Both the position numbers and the translations under genes were made by a program. DNA of 64,000 bases, from NCBI GenBank assembly GCA_032119795.1, contig JAUMFO010000048.1, positions 6,252 to 70,251 on the forward strand. Direction: 5' to 3'. The notes under the pieces were generated by a model. The model worked only from the letters and a program-made list of their open reading frames with translations. It had not been told where the DNA came from and did not search any database. The stretch is from JAGIBJ01 sp032119795. Its GTDB lineage: Bacteria > Actinomycetota > Thermoleophilia > Solirubrobacterales > Solirubrobacteraceae. Numbering within the stretch: the first letter of the stretch is position 1; the number at the start of each line of letters is the position of its first letter. Below are positions 51,872 through 60,026 of this stretch, one piece after another.

Positions 51872-52624
51872 ATGAACCACACCACCAGCGGGGCCCACGA
51901 TCAGACCGAGGGCCCCGGTGGGGGTGCCTGGTTTGATCGGTGGGCCACGCAGTACGACGGCGAACGTCGGCTGCTCATCTCTCCCTTCGACGCCTACTAC
52001 GAGGCCGCTGCTGAGGCGGCCTCGATCCTGCCGGACGGGACTCGTCGCACCAAGGGCGCTGACGGCGGCCCGATCCGCGTGCTCGACCTCGGCGCGGGTA
52101 CCGGGCTGCTGACCGCCGTCCTCGCGGCCGCACTGCCGGGCGCCGAGCTCACGCTGCTCGACGAGGCTCCGGGCATGCTCGCCCAGGCCAGCGACCGCCT
52201 GGCCGACATTGCCGATCGCATCACGCTCATCGAGGGCGATCTGCTCGGCGACCTGCCCGCCGGTCCGTTCGATGTGATCGCCTCGGGCCTGGCGATCCAC
52301 CATCTCGATCCAATCGATCAGGCGAAGGTCTACGCGGCGGCGCGCGAGCGCCTCGCACCCGGCGGCGTGTTCGTCAACGCCGAGCAGCTGAAGGCCCCGG
52401 CGCAGTGGCTCGAGGATCATTTCCTCGAGCGCGAACTCGTCCACGCACGCGCCGGTGGCTTCACGCCTGGGGCCGAGGAGCAGGCTTGGATCCGCTGGTC
52501 GATCGACCAGCACGTCACGCTCGAAGACCAGCTGGGATGGCTGCATGCGGCGCGATACGACACGGTGGAGTGCGTATTCAAGGCGTGGCGCTTTGCCGTC
52601 GTGGCCGGCTGGCGGGCGATGTAA
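51872..52624 (+). CDS. Class I SAM-dependent methyltransferase inside the leucine run
   Basis: A 250-residue methyltransferase: VLDLGAGTGLLTAVLAAALPGAELTLLDEAPGMLAQA (motifs I and II), IEGDLLGDLP and FDVIASGLAIHHLDPIDQAKVYAAARERLAPGGVFVNAE. The C-terminal helices include HVTLEDQLGWLHAARYDTVECVFKAWRFAVV, like the ubiE/phosphoethanolamine-type small-molecule group. It begins 7 nt after leuD with AAGGAAG as ribosome binding site, so it is cotranscribed with leuCD although no methylation step is known in leucine synthesis. Confidence 0.83.
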   Translation: MNHTTSGAHDQTEGPGGGAWFDRWATQYDGERRLLISPFDAYYEAAAEAASILPDGTRRTKGADGGPIRVLDLGAGTGLLTAVLAAALPGAELTLLDEAPGMLAQASDRLADIADRITLIEGDLLGDLPAGPFDVIASGLAIHHLDPIDQAKVYAAARERLAPGGVFVNAEQLKAPAQWLEDHFLERELVHARAGGFTPGAEEQAWIRWSIDQHVTLEDQLGWLHAARYDTVECVFKAWRFAVVAGWRAM

Positions 52625-52736
52625 CGCCGTCATGCCTGGCGGCGGCCCGCGTGATGTGGGCCACACAGTCCGTAATGCCTTATTGACGCGCCGTCAACTA
52701 CGTGCATTCGCACTTCCATCTGTGAGCATCGTCCCC

Positions 52737-52846
52737 TAAGGTCGGTGACAGCTGGCACACAGTCCGAGTGTCCCGCCGGAATCGGAACCCCCCAAAGGAT
52801 TCTCCGGCCCCGTGAATCGGTCGCACGTTTGTCCCACGTGCGACCG
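52737..52846 (+). promoter_or_regulatory. Candidate leuB promoter and leader hairpins
   Basis: TAAGGT (52737-52742) is a possible -10. The leader contains GAATC...GATTC (about 52783-52802) and a perfect 11-bp repeat CGGTCGCACGT/ACGTGCGACCG (52818-52828 with 52836-52846). With the leader ORF downstream this 400-nt gap between the methyltransferase and leuB is accounted for as regulatory sequence. Confidence 0.5.
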
Positions 52847-52902
52847 GTCCGCGAAAATCTGGTCCCGACATCGCGTCTCACTCTCAGGAGGCGCAGCGAA
52901 CC

Positions 52903-53028
52903 ATGTCCCTTAGGGTTGCGCCCCACTCGCCCAGCGAGTGGGGCGGAGCCCTTATTCTCGTTCTCGGCCTAGCCACCGAGGCAGCCCGCGTGCGGCCCCG
53001 CCCCTTCAATAGCCTGCGAGCCATATGA
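52903..53028 (+). CDS. Leader peptide overlapping the leuB start
   Basis: A 41-residue ORF starting MSLRVAPHSPSEW and containing ALILVLGLA, where Leu, Ile and Val codons cluster and are mostly the scarce CTT, ATT, GTT and CTA. AGGAGG lies 11 nt upstream. Codons 6-15 form a perfect 11-bp hairpin CGCCCCACTCG/CGAGTGGGGCG (52919-52929 with 52935-52945). Its TGA overlaps the leuB ATG, so translation of leader and leuB is coupled. A branched-chain attenuator or coupling peptide is the best explanation. Confidence 0.7.
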   Translation: MSLRVAPHSPSEWGGALILVLGLATEAARVRPRPFNSLRAI

Positions 53029-54071
53029 CGACGATCGCTGTCCTGCCTGGCGACGGAATCGGCCCGGAAATCGCGGCGCCGGCTGTCCAGGTCCTCACCG
53101 AGCTGCTCGGCGCCTCCGAGGTGGCCTTCGAGGAGTACGTCTTCGGCGGCGCGAGCATCGATGCCCACGGCACCGCCCTCACCGACGAGACCCTCGCGGG
53201 CTGCAAGAAGAGCGACGCCGTCCTCCTTGCTGCCGTTGGCGGTCCCAAGTGGGACACCACCGACCCGAACGCTCCGCGCCCCGAGCAGGGCCTGCTCGGC
53301 ATCCGCAAAGAGCTCGGCCTCTTCGCAAACCTTCGCCCGGTCCGCCCGCTCCCGGCCCTCTACGGCGCCTCGGCGCTCAAGCCCGAGATCATCGAGGGCA
53401 CCAACCTCGTCGTGGTGCGCGAGCTCACCGGCGGCATCTACTTCGGCGAGAAGACCCGCACCGCCACGAGCGCGTCGGATCTCTGCGCCTACACGACCGC
53501 TGAGGTCGAGCGGATCGCTCGCGTGGCCTTCGAACTCGCTGGCCGCCGCTCAGGCAAGCTCACGTCGGTCGACAAGGCCAACGTCCTGGAGACCTCGCGC
53601 CAGTGGCGCCAGGTCGTGCACGAGGTCGCCGCCGACTACCCGGCCGTCGAGCTCGAAGACGTCCTCGTCGACAACTGCGCGATGCAGCTGATCTCGCGTC
53701 CGTCGAGCTTCGACGTGATCGTGACCGAGAACCTCTTCGGAGACATCCTCTCCGACGAGGCCGCGATGCTCACCGGCTCGATCGGCATGCTCCCCAGCGC
53801 CTCGCTCGGCGCCGCCGGCGATCCGGGCCTCTTTGAGCCGGTCCACGGCTCCGCCCCGGACATCGCCGGCAAGGGCATCGCCAATCCCTTGGCGATGTTC
53901 CTGTCGGCCGCGATGCTGCTGCGCGACGGACTCGGTCGTCCGGTCGAGGCCGCCGCTCTAGAATCCGCCGTCGACGCCGCACTGGCCGACGGTCTTCGCA
54001 CCGCAGATCTCGGTGGCAGCGCCACGACGGCCGAGGCCGTCGCCGACGTCGTCGGTCGACTGCACGCGTAA
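53025..54071 (+). CDS. leuB: 3-Isopropylmalate dehydrogenase
   Basis: Oxidative decarboxylation of 3-isopropylmalate with NAD. The 348-residue protein has IAVLPGDGIGPEIAAPA at the N-terminus, LGLFANLRPVRPLPAL, ELTGGIYFG, DNCAMQLI and NLFGDILSDEAAMLTGSIGMLPSASLG and EPVHGSAPDIAGKGIANPLAM, all typical of LeuB. The ATG is inside the last codons of the leader ORF. ilvE follows after 24 nt. Confidence 0.97.
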   Translation: MTTIAVLPGDGIGPEIAAPAVQVLTELLGASEVAFEEYVFGGASIDAHGTALTDETLAGCKKSDAVLLAAVGGPKWDTTDPNAPRPEQGLLGIRKELGLFANLRPVRPLPALYGASALKPEIIEGTNLVVVRELTGGIYFGEKTRTATSASDLCAYTTAEVERIARVAFELAGRRSGKLTSVDKANVLETSRQWRQVVHEVAADYPAVELEDVLVDNCAMQLISRPSSFDVIVTENLFGDILSDEAAMLTGSIGMLPSASLGAAGDPGLFEPVHGSAPDIAGKGIANPLAMFLSAAMLLRDGLGRPVEAAALESAVDAALADGLRTADLGGSATTAEAVADVVGRLHA

Positions 54072-54095
54072 CGCGTCCTAGGAGAAGAAGAACCC

Positions 54096-55049
54096 GTGGA
54101 AACTGCGCCCTACATCTGGCTCGATGGCGAGTTCGTCGCCTGGGAAGAGGCGCAGGTCCACGTCCTGACGCACGCCCTGCACTACGGCACGGGCGTCTTC
54201 GAGGGCATCCGTTGCTACGACACCGAGATCGGCCCGGCGGTGTTCCGGCACCCCGAGCACGTTGAGCGGCTCTTCGCCTCCGCCAAGCTCTACTACCTCC
54301 ACGTGCCGTTCACGCGCGAGGAGATCCGCCAGGCCACGCTTGACCTGATCGCCAAGAACGGGCAGCGCGAGTGCTACATCCGCCCGCTCGTGTTCCGCGG
54401 CGACGGCGAGATGGGCCTCTTCGCCCAGGGCTCGCCGATGCGCGTGGCGATCGCCTCGTGGAAGTGGGACTCGCTGCTCGGTGAGATCGGCCAGCGCGAA
54501 GGCGTCCGGGCCAAGGTGTCCTCGTGGCGCCGCACCAGCCACCACTCGTTGATCCCGCACGCCAAGGCGTCGGGCCACTACCTCAACTCGGTTCTGGCCA
54601 AGAACGAGGTGTCGCGCCGCAAGAAGCCCGACGGCACCAACTACTACGAGGAGGCGTTGCTGCTCGACGAGCGGGGCTTCCTCTCCGAAGGCTCCGGCGA
54701 GAACCTGTTCGTCGTGAGCGGCGGCAAGATCTTCACGCCGCCGCAGACGGCCGGCATTCTCGACGGCATCACGCGCAGCGCCGTCATGCGGATCATCGCC
54801 GATGCCGGCTACGAGCTGGTCGAGCGTGACATCGCGCGCGCCGAGGCCTACCTGGCCGACGAGGTCTTTATGACGGGCACCGCCGCCGAGCTGGTCCCGG
54901 TCGTCGAGATCGACGACATCGCCGTCGGCGACGGCACCGTTGGCCCCGTGACGAAGGCCATCCAGTCGATCTTCCAGGACGCCCTCCACGGCCGCGACGC
55001 GCGGTACCTGGAGTGGCTCGACAAGGTGCCGGCGGCCCCCGCGGCCTAA
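54096..55049 (+). CDS. ilvE: Branched-chain amino acid aminotransferase
   Basis: Class IV PLP enzyme for the last step of Leu, Ile and Val synthesis. The 317-residue protein has IWLDGEFVAWEEAQVHVLTHALHYGTGVFEGIRCY, YIRPLVFRGD, the region HAKASGHYLNSVLAKNEVSRR holding the PLP lysine, LSEGSGENLFVV and GILDGITRSAVMRI, MTGTAAELVPV. GTG 54096 follows GGAGAAG. It stands between leuB and the cimA leader, completing the leucine branch. Confidence 0.95.
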   Translation: METAPYIWLDGEFVAWEEAQVHVLTHALHYGTGVFEGIRCYDTEIGPAVFRHPEHVERLFASAKLYYLHVPFTREEIRQATLDLIAKNGQRECYIRPLVFRGDGEMGLFAQGSPMRVAIASWKWDSLLGEIGQREGVRAKVSSWRRTSHHSLIPHAKASGHYLNSVLAKNEVSRRKKPDGTNYYEEALLLDERGFLSEGSGENLFVVSGGKIFTPPQTAGILDGITRSAVMRIIADAGYELVERDIARAEAYLADEVFMTGTAAELVPVVEIDDIAVGDGTVGPVTKAIQSIFQDALHGRDARYLEWLDKVPAAPAA

Positions 55050-55065
55050 CGGCCCGGCATCGGAC

Positions 55066-55071
55066 TACCCT
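55066..55071 (+). promoter_or_regulatory. -10 hexamer of the cimA leader transcript
   Basis: TACCCT ends 8 nt before ATG 55079 of the leader peptide, the same geometry as before the leuA leader. Confidence 0.55.
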
Positions 55072-55078
55072 GTACCCG

Positions 55079-55114
55079 ATGGCTGCAGCGCATCTCATCC
55101 GGCGAATTCGCTAG
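55079..55114 (+). CDS. Leader peptide of cimA
   Basis: An 11-residue ORF, MAAAHLIRRIR, leaderless by its -10 position. It has adjacent Leu-Ile and a second Ile read from ATT, a scarce codon here. Its stop codon is part of the left arm of the hairpin that follows. CimA feeds isoleucine synthesis, so an isoleucine-sensing leader fits, though two Ile codons is a weak signal and three Arg codons leave another option open. Confidence 0.65.
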   Translation: MAAAHLIRRIR

Positions 55115-55153
55115 GCGACGCCGTCTCCGCCAGGGGTGGGGGCAGCGTCGCCT
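55113..55153 (+). promoter_or_regulatory. Attenuator hairpin of cimA
   Basis: AGGCGACGC (55113-55121) pairs perfectly with GCGTCGCCT (55145-55153). The left arm overlaps the last two bases of the leader stop codon, so a terminating ribosome would block folding. Confidence 0.6.
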
Positions 55154-55194
55154 GACTGCGACCTTGCCCGCCCGTACCTGCCACGGATGATCTG

Positions 55195-56868
55195 ATGACC
55201 ACGCCCGACTCCTCCTCCACCCCGAAACCGCCTTCCGGCGTCGCTCCGAGCGCCGTCGAGCTCTACGACGCCACGCTGCGCGACGGCATGCAGGGCCTGG
55301 GGCTCTCGCTGACCGCCCAGGAGAAGCTGCGGGTCGCGCTCGAACTCGACCGCCTCGGGATCGCGATCATCGAGGCTGGCTTCCCAGCGTCAAACCCAAA
55401 GGAGCGCGAGTTCTTCTCACTCCTGGCCGACGTGACGCTGGAGACGAGCGAGGTCGCCGCCTTCGGGATGACGCGCCGCCGCGGCGTGGTCGCCGCCGAC
55501 GACCCGTCCCTGCAGGTGCTCGTGGAGTGCTTCGCCCCGATCTCGACGATCGTCGGCAAGACGTGGGGCCTGCACCTGGAGAAGGTTGTCAAGGTCGGCC
55601 GCGACGAGAACCTGCAGATCATCAGCGACTCCGTGGCCTTCCTGCGCGCCGAGGGCAAGCGGGTGATCTACGACGCCGAGCACTTCTTCGACGCCTACCG
55701 CGACGACGCGGACTACGCCCTGCAGTGTCTGACGGCTGCCGTCGAGGCGGGTGCCGAGACGGTCGCGCTGTGCGATACCAATGGCTCGTCTCTGCCGTTC
55801 CAGATTGCCGAGGCGACGGCTGCGGTCGTGGCGTCACTCGGCTCGCGCGTCAGCGTCGCAGCCCACTGCCACAACGACTTGGAATGCGGCGTGGCGAACT
55901 CGATCGCCGCCGTGCAGGTCGGTGCGTCGCAGGTGCAGGGCACGATGAACGGCATCGGTGAGCGCACCGGCAACGCCAACCTCGTCTCGGTGATCGGCGG
56001 GCTCGAACTCGGGCTGGGGATCACGACGCTGCCCGAGGGCCGCTTGGCACGCCTGACGCCGACGTCCCACGCGATCGACGAGCTCCTCAACCGCACGCCG
56101 GACCCGAGCCAGCCGTTTGTGGGCCGCAACGCCTTCGCCCACAAGGGAGGTCTCCACATCGCGGCCGTCCGAACCGACGCGTCGACGTTCGAGCATGCGG
56201 ATCCGTCGGCGGTTGGCAATCACCGCGAACTCGTGATCAGCGAGCTGGCGGGCCGCGCCACCGTGATCGAGAAGGCCGAGGCCGCCGACATCCCGCTGCA
56301 GGACGGCGATGCCGAGCGCGTCCTGGAGCGCGTGAAGGAACGCGAGCACGGCGGGTTCCATTACGAGGCCGCCGACGCGTCGTTTGAGCTGCTCCTGCGC
56401 CGCGAGACCGGCAACTACACGTCGCTGTGCGAGCTGGAGTCCTGGCGGGTGATCGTCGAGCGCCGAGCCGACGGCGTGCTTTCGACCGAAGCCACGATCA
56501 AGCTCACCGTCGACGGGCAACTCGTGATCCGCACCGCCGAGGGCAACGGCCCGGTCAACGCGCTGGATGCCGCGCTGCGCGAGGCGATCAGCCAAGTCCA
56601 TCCGCACGTCGCCGATATCGAGCTCGTCGGCTACAAGGTCCGCATCCTCGACACCGAAAAGGGCACGGGCTCCCGGATCCGAGTCCTGGTGGACGCCTCA
56701 GACGGCGCCGACACCTGGGGCTCCATCGGCGTCTCCACCAACCTGATCGAGGCGTCCTGGCAGGCCCTCGTCGACTCGCTCGCCTACGCCATCCAGGGCG
56801 ACCGCGGCGTGGCGGCGATCCAGGATGCCGCAGCGGCGCTCCAGACCGAGGCAAAGGCCGGCGCGTGA
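55195..56868 (+). CDS. cimA: Citramalate synthase
   Basis: Condenses pyruvate and acetyl-CoA to (R)-citramalate, entering isoleucine synthesis without threonine. The 557-residue protein has YDATLRDGMQGLGLSLTAQEKL (LeuA-like but with MQGLG in place of EQSPG), EAGFPASNPKE, IVGKTWGLHLEKVVKV, VIYDAEHFFDAYRDDADYAL and CDTNGSSLPF, AHCHNDLECGVANSIAAV, as in CimA rather than LeuA or homocitrate synthase, plus the C-terminal allosteric domain. The stop overlaps the next gene's GTG. Confidence 0.92.
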   Translation: MTTPDSSSTPKPPSGVAPSAVELYDATLRDGMQGLGLSLTAQEKLRVALELDRLGIAIIEAGFPASNPKEREFFSLLADVTLETSEVAAFGMTRRRGVVAADDPSLQVLVECFAPISTIVGKTWGLHLEKVVKVGRDENLQIISDSVAFLRAEGKRVIYDAEHFFDAYRDDADYALQCLTAAVEAGAETVALCDTNGSSLPFQIAEATAAVVASLGSRVSVAAHCHNDLECGVANSIAAVQVGASQVQGTMNGIGERTGNANLVSVIGGLELGLGITTLPEGRLARLTPTSHAIDELLNRTPDPSQPFVGRNAFAHKGGLHIAAVRTDASTFEHADPSAVGNHRELVISELAGRATVIEKAEAADIPLQDGDAERVLERVKEREHGGFHYEAADASFELLLRRETGNYTSLCELESWRVIVERRADGVLSTEATIKLTVDGQLVIRTAEGNGPVNALDAALREAISQVHPHVADIELVGYKVRILDTEKGTGSRIRVLVDASDGADTWGSIGVSTNLIEASWQALVDSLAYAIQGDRGVAAIQDAAAALQTEAKAGA

Positions 56869-57998
56869 CGACGATCCCGGTTCCGATCACGATCCCGATG
56901 GCCCAGCCGGTGATCGGGGAGGCCGAGGAGCGCGAGGTCCTCGAGGTCTTGCGCTCCGGGCAGCTCTCGCTCGGCCGCAAGACCATTGCCTTCGAGGAGG
57001 GCCTCGCCGCTCGCCTGGGCGTGAAGTACGGGCGCGCGACCTCAAGCGGCACCGCCGGCCTGCACCTGGCGTTGCGTGCGGCGGGCGTTGGGGCTGGCGA
57101 CGAGGTCGTCACGTCGCCGTTGAGCTTCATCGCGAGCGCCAACTCGATCCTGTTCGAGCGCGCCAAGCCGGTGTTCGTCGATATTGACCCGGTCACGCTG
57201 AATCTCGACGTGGAGGCCGCCGCCGACGCGATTGGCCCCAAGACGAAGGCCCTGCTGCCCGTCCACATCTTCGGCTACCCGGCCGACACGCCCGCACTCG
57301 AGCGCCACGGCCTCCCGATCGTCGAGGACGCGTGCGAGGCGCTGGGCGCCACCCACGCCGACGGCACGGCGGTCGGTGGTCGCGGTCACAGCGCCGTGTT
57401 CGCGTTCTACGCAAACAAGCAGCTGGCCACGGGCGAGGGCGGCATGGTCGTCACAAACGACGCTGCCGTCGCCGAGCGAATCGGCAGTGAGCGCAACCAG
57501 GGCCGCGCGCCAGACATGGGCTGGCTCGATCACGACCGGCTCGGCTTCAACTACCGGATGTCTGAGCTGCAGGCTGCCCTCGGCGTCGCGCAGCTTGGTC
57601 GCCTCGACCAGATGCTCGCCGACCGCGCCAAGGTCGCCGGGTGGTACCGCGAGGCACTTGCGGATCTGGCGGCAAACACCGGGCTGGCGCTCCCGTGCGA
57701 TGACCGTGGTGCCGAGAAGCGTGGCTGGTTCGTGTTCGTCGTGCAAGTCCCCAAGGGCGTCGACCGCGACGAGACGATTCGTGGCCTGCGCGCCGGTGGC
57801 ATCGACGGCAAGCCCTACCTGCCACCGATCCACCTCTTCAGCTTCTACCGTGAGCTCGGCTACCGCGAAGGGATGTTCCCCATCTGCGAGGACATCGGTG
57901 CCCGCTCGCTCGCGCTGCCGTTCTTCCCCGCGATGACGCAGAGCCAGGTCACGCAGGTCGCTGAGCGCTTGTCTGCGCTGATCCTCGGCAGCGCCTGA
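56865..57998 (+). CDS. DegT/DnrJ/EryC1-family PLP aminotransferase
   Basis: A 377-residue sugar-aminotransferase-like protein: GQLSLGRKTIAFEEGLAARLGVKYG, ATSSGTAGLHLALRAAGVGAGDEVVTSPLSFIASAN, PVHIFGYPAD, IVEDACEALGA, the PLP lysine in FAFYANKQLATGEGGMVV, and GFNYRMSELQAALGVAQL. Family members transaminate nucleotide-linked keto sugars. GTG 56865 overlaps the cimA stop (GTGA), so it is coupled to cimA, but no sugar nucleotide genes are near. The true role is unknown. Confidence 0.88.
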   Translation: MTTIPVPITIPMAQPVIGEAEEREVLEVLRSGQLSLGRKTIAFEEGLAARLGVKYGRATSSGTAGLHLALRAAGVGAGDEVVTSPLSFIASANSILFERAKPVFVDIDPVTLNLDVEAAADAIGPKTKALLPVHIFGYPADTPALERHGLPIVEDACEALGATHADGTAVGGRGHSAVFAFYANKQLATGEGGMVVTNDAAVAERIGSERNQGRAPDMGWLDHDRLGFNYRMSELQAALGVAQLGRLDQMLADRAKVAGWYREALADLAANTGLALPCDDRGAEKRGWFVFVVQVPKGVDRDETIRGLRAGGIDGKPYLPPIHLFSFYRELGYREGMFPICEDIGARSLALPFFPAMTQSQVTQVAERLSALILGSA

Positions 57999-58012
57999 CA
58001 GCGGGAGCCCGC

Positions 58013-58039
58013 ATGTCGCCTCGCGATTCGCGAAACTAG
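58013..58039 (+). CDS. Possible 8-residue upstream ORF of argH
   Basis: MSPRDSRN with GGGAG 5 nt before its ATG, ending 6 nt before argH. It contains two Arg codons and the near-palindrome TCGCGATTCGCGA. It may help deliver ribosomes to argH, which has no ribosome binding site of its own; it could equally be chance. Confidence 0.35.
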   Translation: MSPRDSRN

Positions 58040-58045
58040 CGCCTG

Positions 58046-59407
58046 ATGTCGCGTTTCTCCGAGCCTCAGGACCCACTCTTCCAGGCGCTCGATCGGTCGC
58101 TCGAGATCGATCGCCGGCTCTGGCCCTACGACGTGGCGCAGTCGCGCGCCCACGCGACGATGCTCGCCTCGCGCGGCATCATCGGCGACGACGACCGCGA
58201 CGCCATCCTGGCCGCTCTCGACGAAGTTGAGCAGGAGCTGGCCGGCGGCCGCTTCCCGTTCCGCGACGACGACGTCGACATCCACATGGCGATCGAGCGG
58301 CGCGTCACCGAGCTCGCCGGACGCTCGGGCGGCAAGATCCACACGGGCCGCTCGCGCAACGACCAGGTCGCCACCGATCTGGCGCTCTACGCCCGCGACC
58401 ACGCCGTCCGGCTGGCCGATCAGGTCGAGACGCTCGCCCGCACGCTGATCGACGTCGCCGACGCCCACATCGACTGGGCGCTTCCGGGGTACACCCACCT
58501 GCAGCGGGCCCAGCCGGTCTACCTCTCCCACCACCTGCTCGCCTACGTGTGGATGCTCGTCCGAGACCGCGAGCGGTTCCGCTTCGCCGCGCGCCAAGCC
58601 GACGTGCTGCCGCTGGGGGCAGGCGCCCTGGCCGGCGTGAACTTCGATACTGACCGCGCGATGGTCGCTCGCGACCTCGGCTTCGCCGGCGTCGTGCCGA
58701 ACTCGATCGACGCCGTCTCCAACCGCGACTTCGCCCTGGATCTGCTCCAGGCGTGCGCGGTGGTCTCGACGCACCTCTCGCGCCTTGGCGCTGAGATCGT
58801 GCAGTGGAGCAGCCAGGAGTTCGGCTTCATGGAACTCTCCGACGCGTGGTCGAGCGGTTCTTCGCTCATGCCGCAGAAGAAGAACCCGGACTGCGGCGAG
58901 CTGCTGCGTGGCAAGGCTCCGCGCGTCGTCGGCCATCTGACGGCGCTCCACGGCGTGATGCATGGCCTCCCGCTGACGTACAACAAGGACATGCAGGAAG
59001 ACAAGGAGCACGTCTTCGACGCCGTCGACACCGTGACGGTCTGCCTCGACGCCGCCAACGGCATGCTCTCGACCGCGGCCTTCAAGCGTGAGCGGATGGC
59101 CGAAGCGGCCTCCGACGAGAACATCGCCGCCACCGACATTGCTGACTTCCTCGTCAAGCGTGGTTTGCCGTTCCGTGAGGCCCATGGCGTCGTCGCTGGC
59201 CTCGTGCGCATCTGCGCGGAGTCGGGCCGCAAACTCTCCGAACTCTCGGTCGCTGAGTACCAGGCGCAGAGCGAACTCCTCGACGAGTCGGTCTACGGCC
59301 TGCTTGAGCAGAACTCCTGGTTGGAATCGAAGATCTCCCTCGGGGGCACCGCGCTGCCTCGCGTGCGCGAGCAGCTCGCTCAGGCGCGCGCCGTCCTCGA
59401 CCTCTAA
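58046..59407 (+). CDS. argH: Argininosuccinate lyase
   Basis: Last step of arginine synthesis: argininosuccinate to arginine and fumarate. The 453-residue protein has SRFSEPQDPLFQALDRSLEIDRRLWPYDVAQSRAHA, VDIHMAIERRV, GKIHTGRSRNDQVATDLALYAR, GYTHLQRAQPV and the signature GSSLMPQKKNPDCGEL with the catalytic Ser273. It is isolated from other arg genes in this window and follows the aminotransferase by 47 nt. Confidence 0.97.
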   Translation: MSRFSEPQDPLFQALDRSLEIDRRLWPYDVAQSRAHATMLASRGIIGDDDRDAILAALDEVEQELAGGRFPFRDDDVDIHMAIERRVTELAGRSGGKIHTGRSRNDQVATDLALYARDHAVRLADQVETLARTLIDVADAHIDWALPGYTHLQRAQPVYLSHHLLAYVWMLVRDRERFRFAARQADVLPLGAGALAGVNFDTDRAMVARDLGFAGVVPNSIDAVSNRDFALDLLQACAVVSTHLSRLGAEIVQWSSQEFGFMELSDAWSSGSSLMPQKKNPDCGELLRGKAPRVVGHLTALHGVMHGLPLTYNKDMQEDKEHVFDAVDTVTVCLDAANGMLSTAAFKRERMAEAASDENIAATDIADFLVKRGLPFREAHGVVAGLVRICAESGRKLSELSVAEYQAQSELLDESVYGLLEQNSWLESKISLGGTALPRVREQLAQARAVLDL

Positions 59408-59427
59408 ACCGACGCAGACCGTTCGCT

Positions 59428-60021
59428 GTGCCGGCGTTGCTCGCCAACCCGCCGACCGACGAGTCTGGGCTGCGGGAGCTGCTTGCTGGCGAGGTTGTTC
59501 AGGCGGCGATCGGGCTTATCGGTTGCCGCATCGTGAGCCCGGTGGCGACGCTCACGATCGTCGAGACCGAGGCCTACCACCAGCACGAGCCGGCTTGCCA
59601 CGGCTACGGCGGGCACACGCCGAGGGCGGCGAAGCTCCGCCGCCCGCCCGGGTTCTCCTACGTCTACCTCTCGTATGGCATCCACCGGCTTGTCAACGTC
59701 GTTACCGGTAGTCAAGACGTCGCCTCGGCGGTCCTGATCCGCGGGGGCTTGCTGGACGTGTTCGGCCCGGGGGCGGAGGGCACGGTCGGAGTACCAGGCC
59801 CTGGTCGCGTGGGGACGGCGCTCGGTGCCGAACTGGAGGACGACGGCGTCGACCTCCTCGCGGGAGGCGAGCTGCGGCTGGAAGCGGCGACTGGAGGGGC
59901 GGACGTGGTCGGCAGGGCCGTCGCGGTGGGCCCCCGCGTGGGAATCACCAAGGCCGTCGAGCTTCCGTGGCGCTTTGCGCTCGCTGGCAGCGCAGGCGTC
60001 TCGAGTCCGCGCCTGGCCTAG
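59428..60021 (+). CDS. DNA-3-methyladenine glycosylase (AAG/MPG family)
   Basis: Removes alkylated purines from DNA. The 197-residue protein has LLGCRIV-like GLIGCRIVSPVATLTIVETEAYHQHEPACHGYGGHTPRAAKL and PGFSYVYLSYGIHRLVNVVT, the active-site region of the eukaryote-type AAG family with catalytic Glu in ETEAY, then a VGRAVAVGPRVGITKAVELPWRF end block. GTG 59428 is 20 nt after argH. Its stop is 5 nt from that of the convergent penicillin-binding protein gene. Confidence 0.92.
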   Translation: MPALLANPPTDESGLRELLAGEVVQAAIGLIGCRIVSPVATLTIVETEAYHQHEPACHGYGGHTPRAAKLRRPPGFSYVYLSYGIHRLVNVVTGSQDVASAVLIRGGLLDVFGPGAEGTVGVPGPGRVGTALGAELEDDGVDLLAGGELRLEAATGGADVVGRAVAVGPRVGITKAVELPWRFALAGSAGVSSPRLA

Positions 60022-60026
60022 GACGG

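Noticed and set aside
52745..52972. 75-codon plus-strand frame upstream of leuB
   Set aside because: It starts only 3 nt after the candidate -10, is Arg/Pro/Ser-rich and conflicts with the leader ORF at 52903-53028, which has a ribosome binding site and a meaningful residue cluster.
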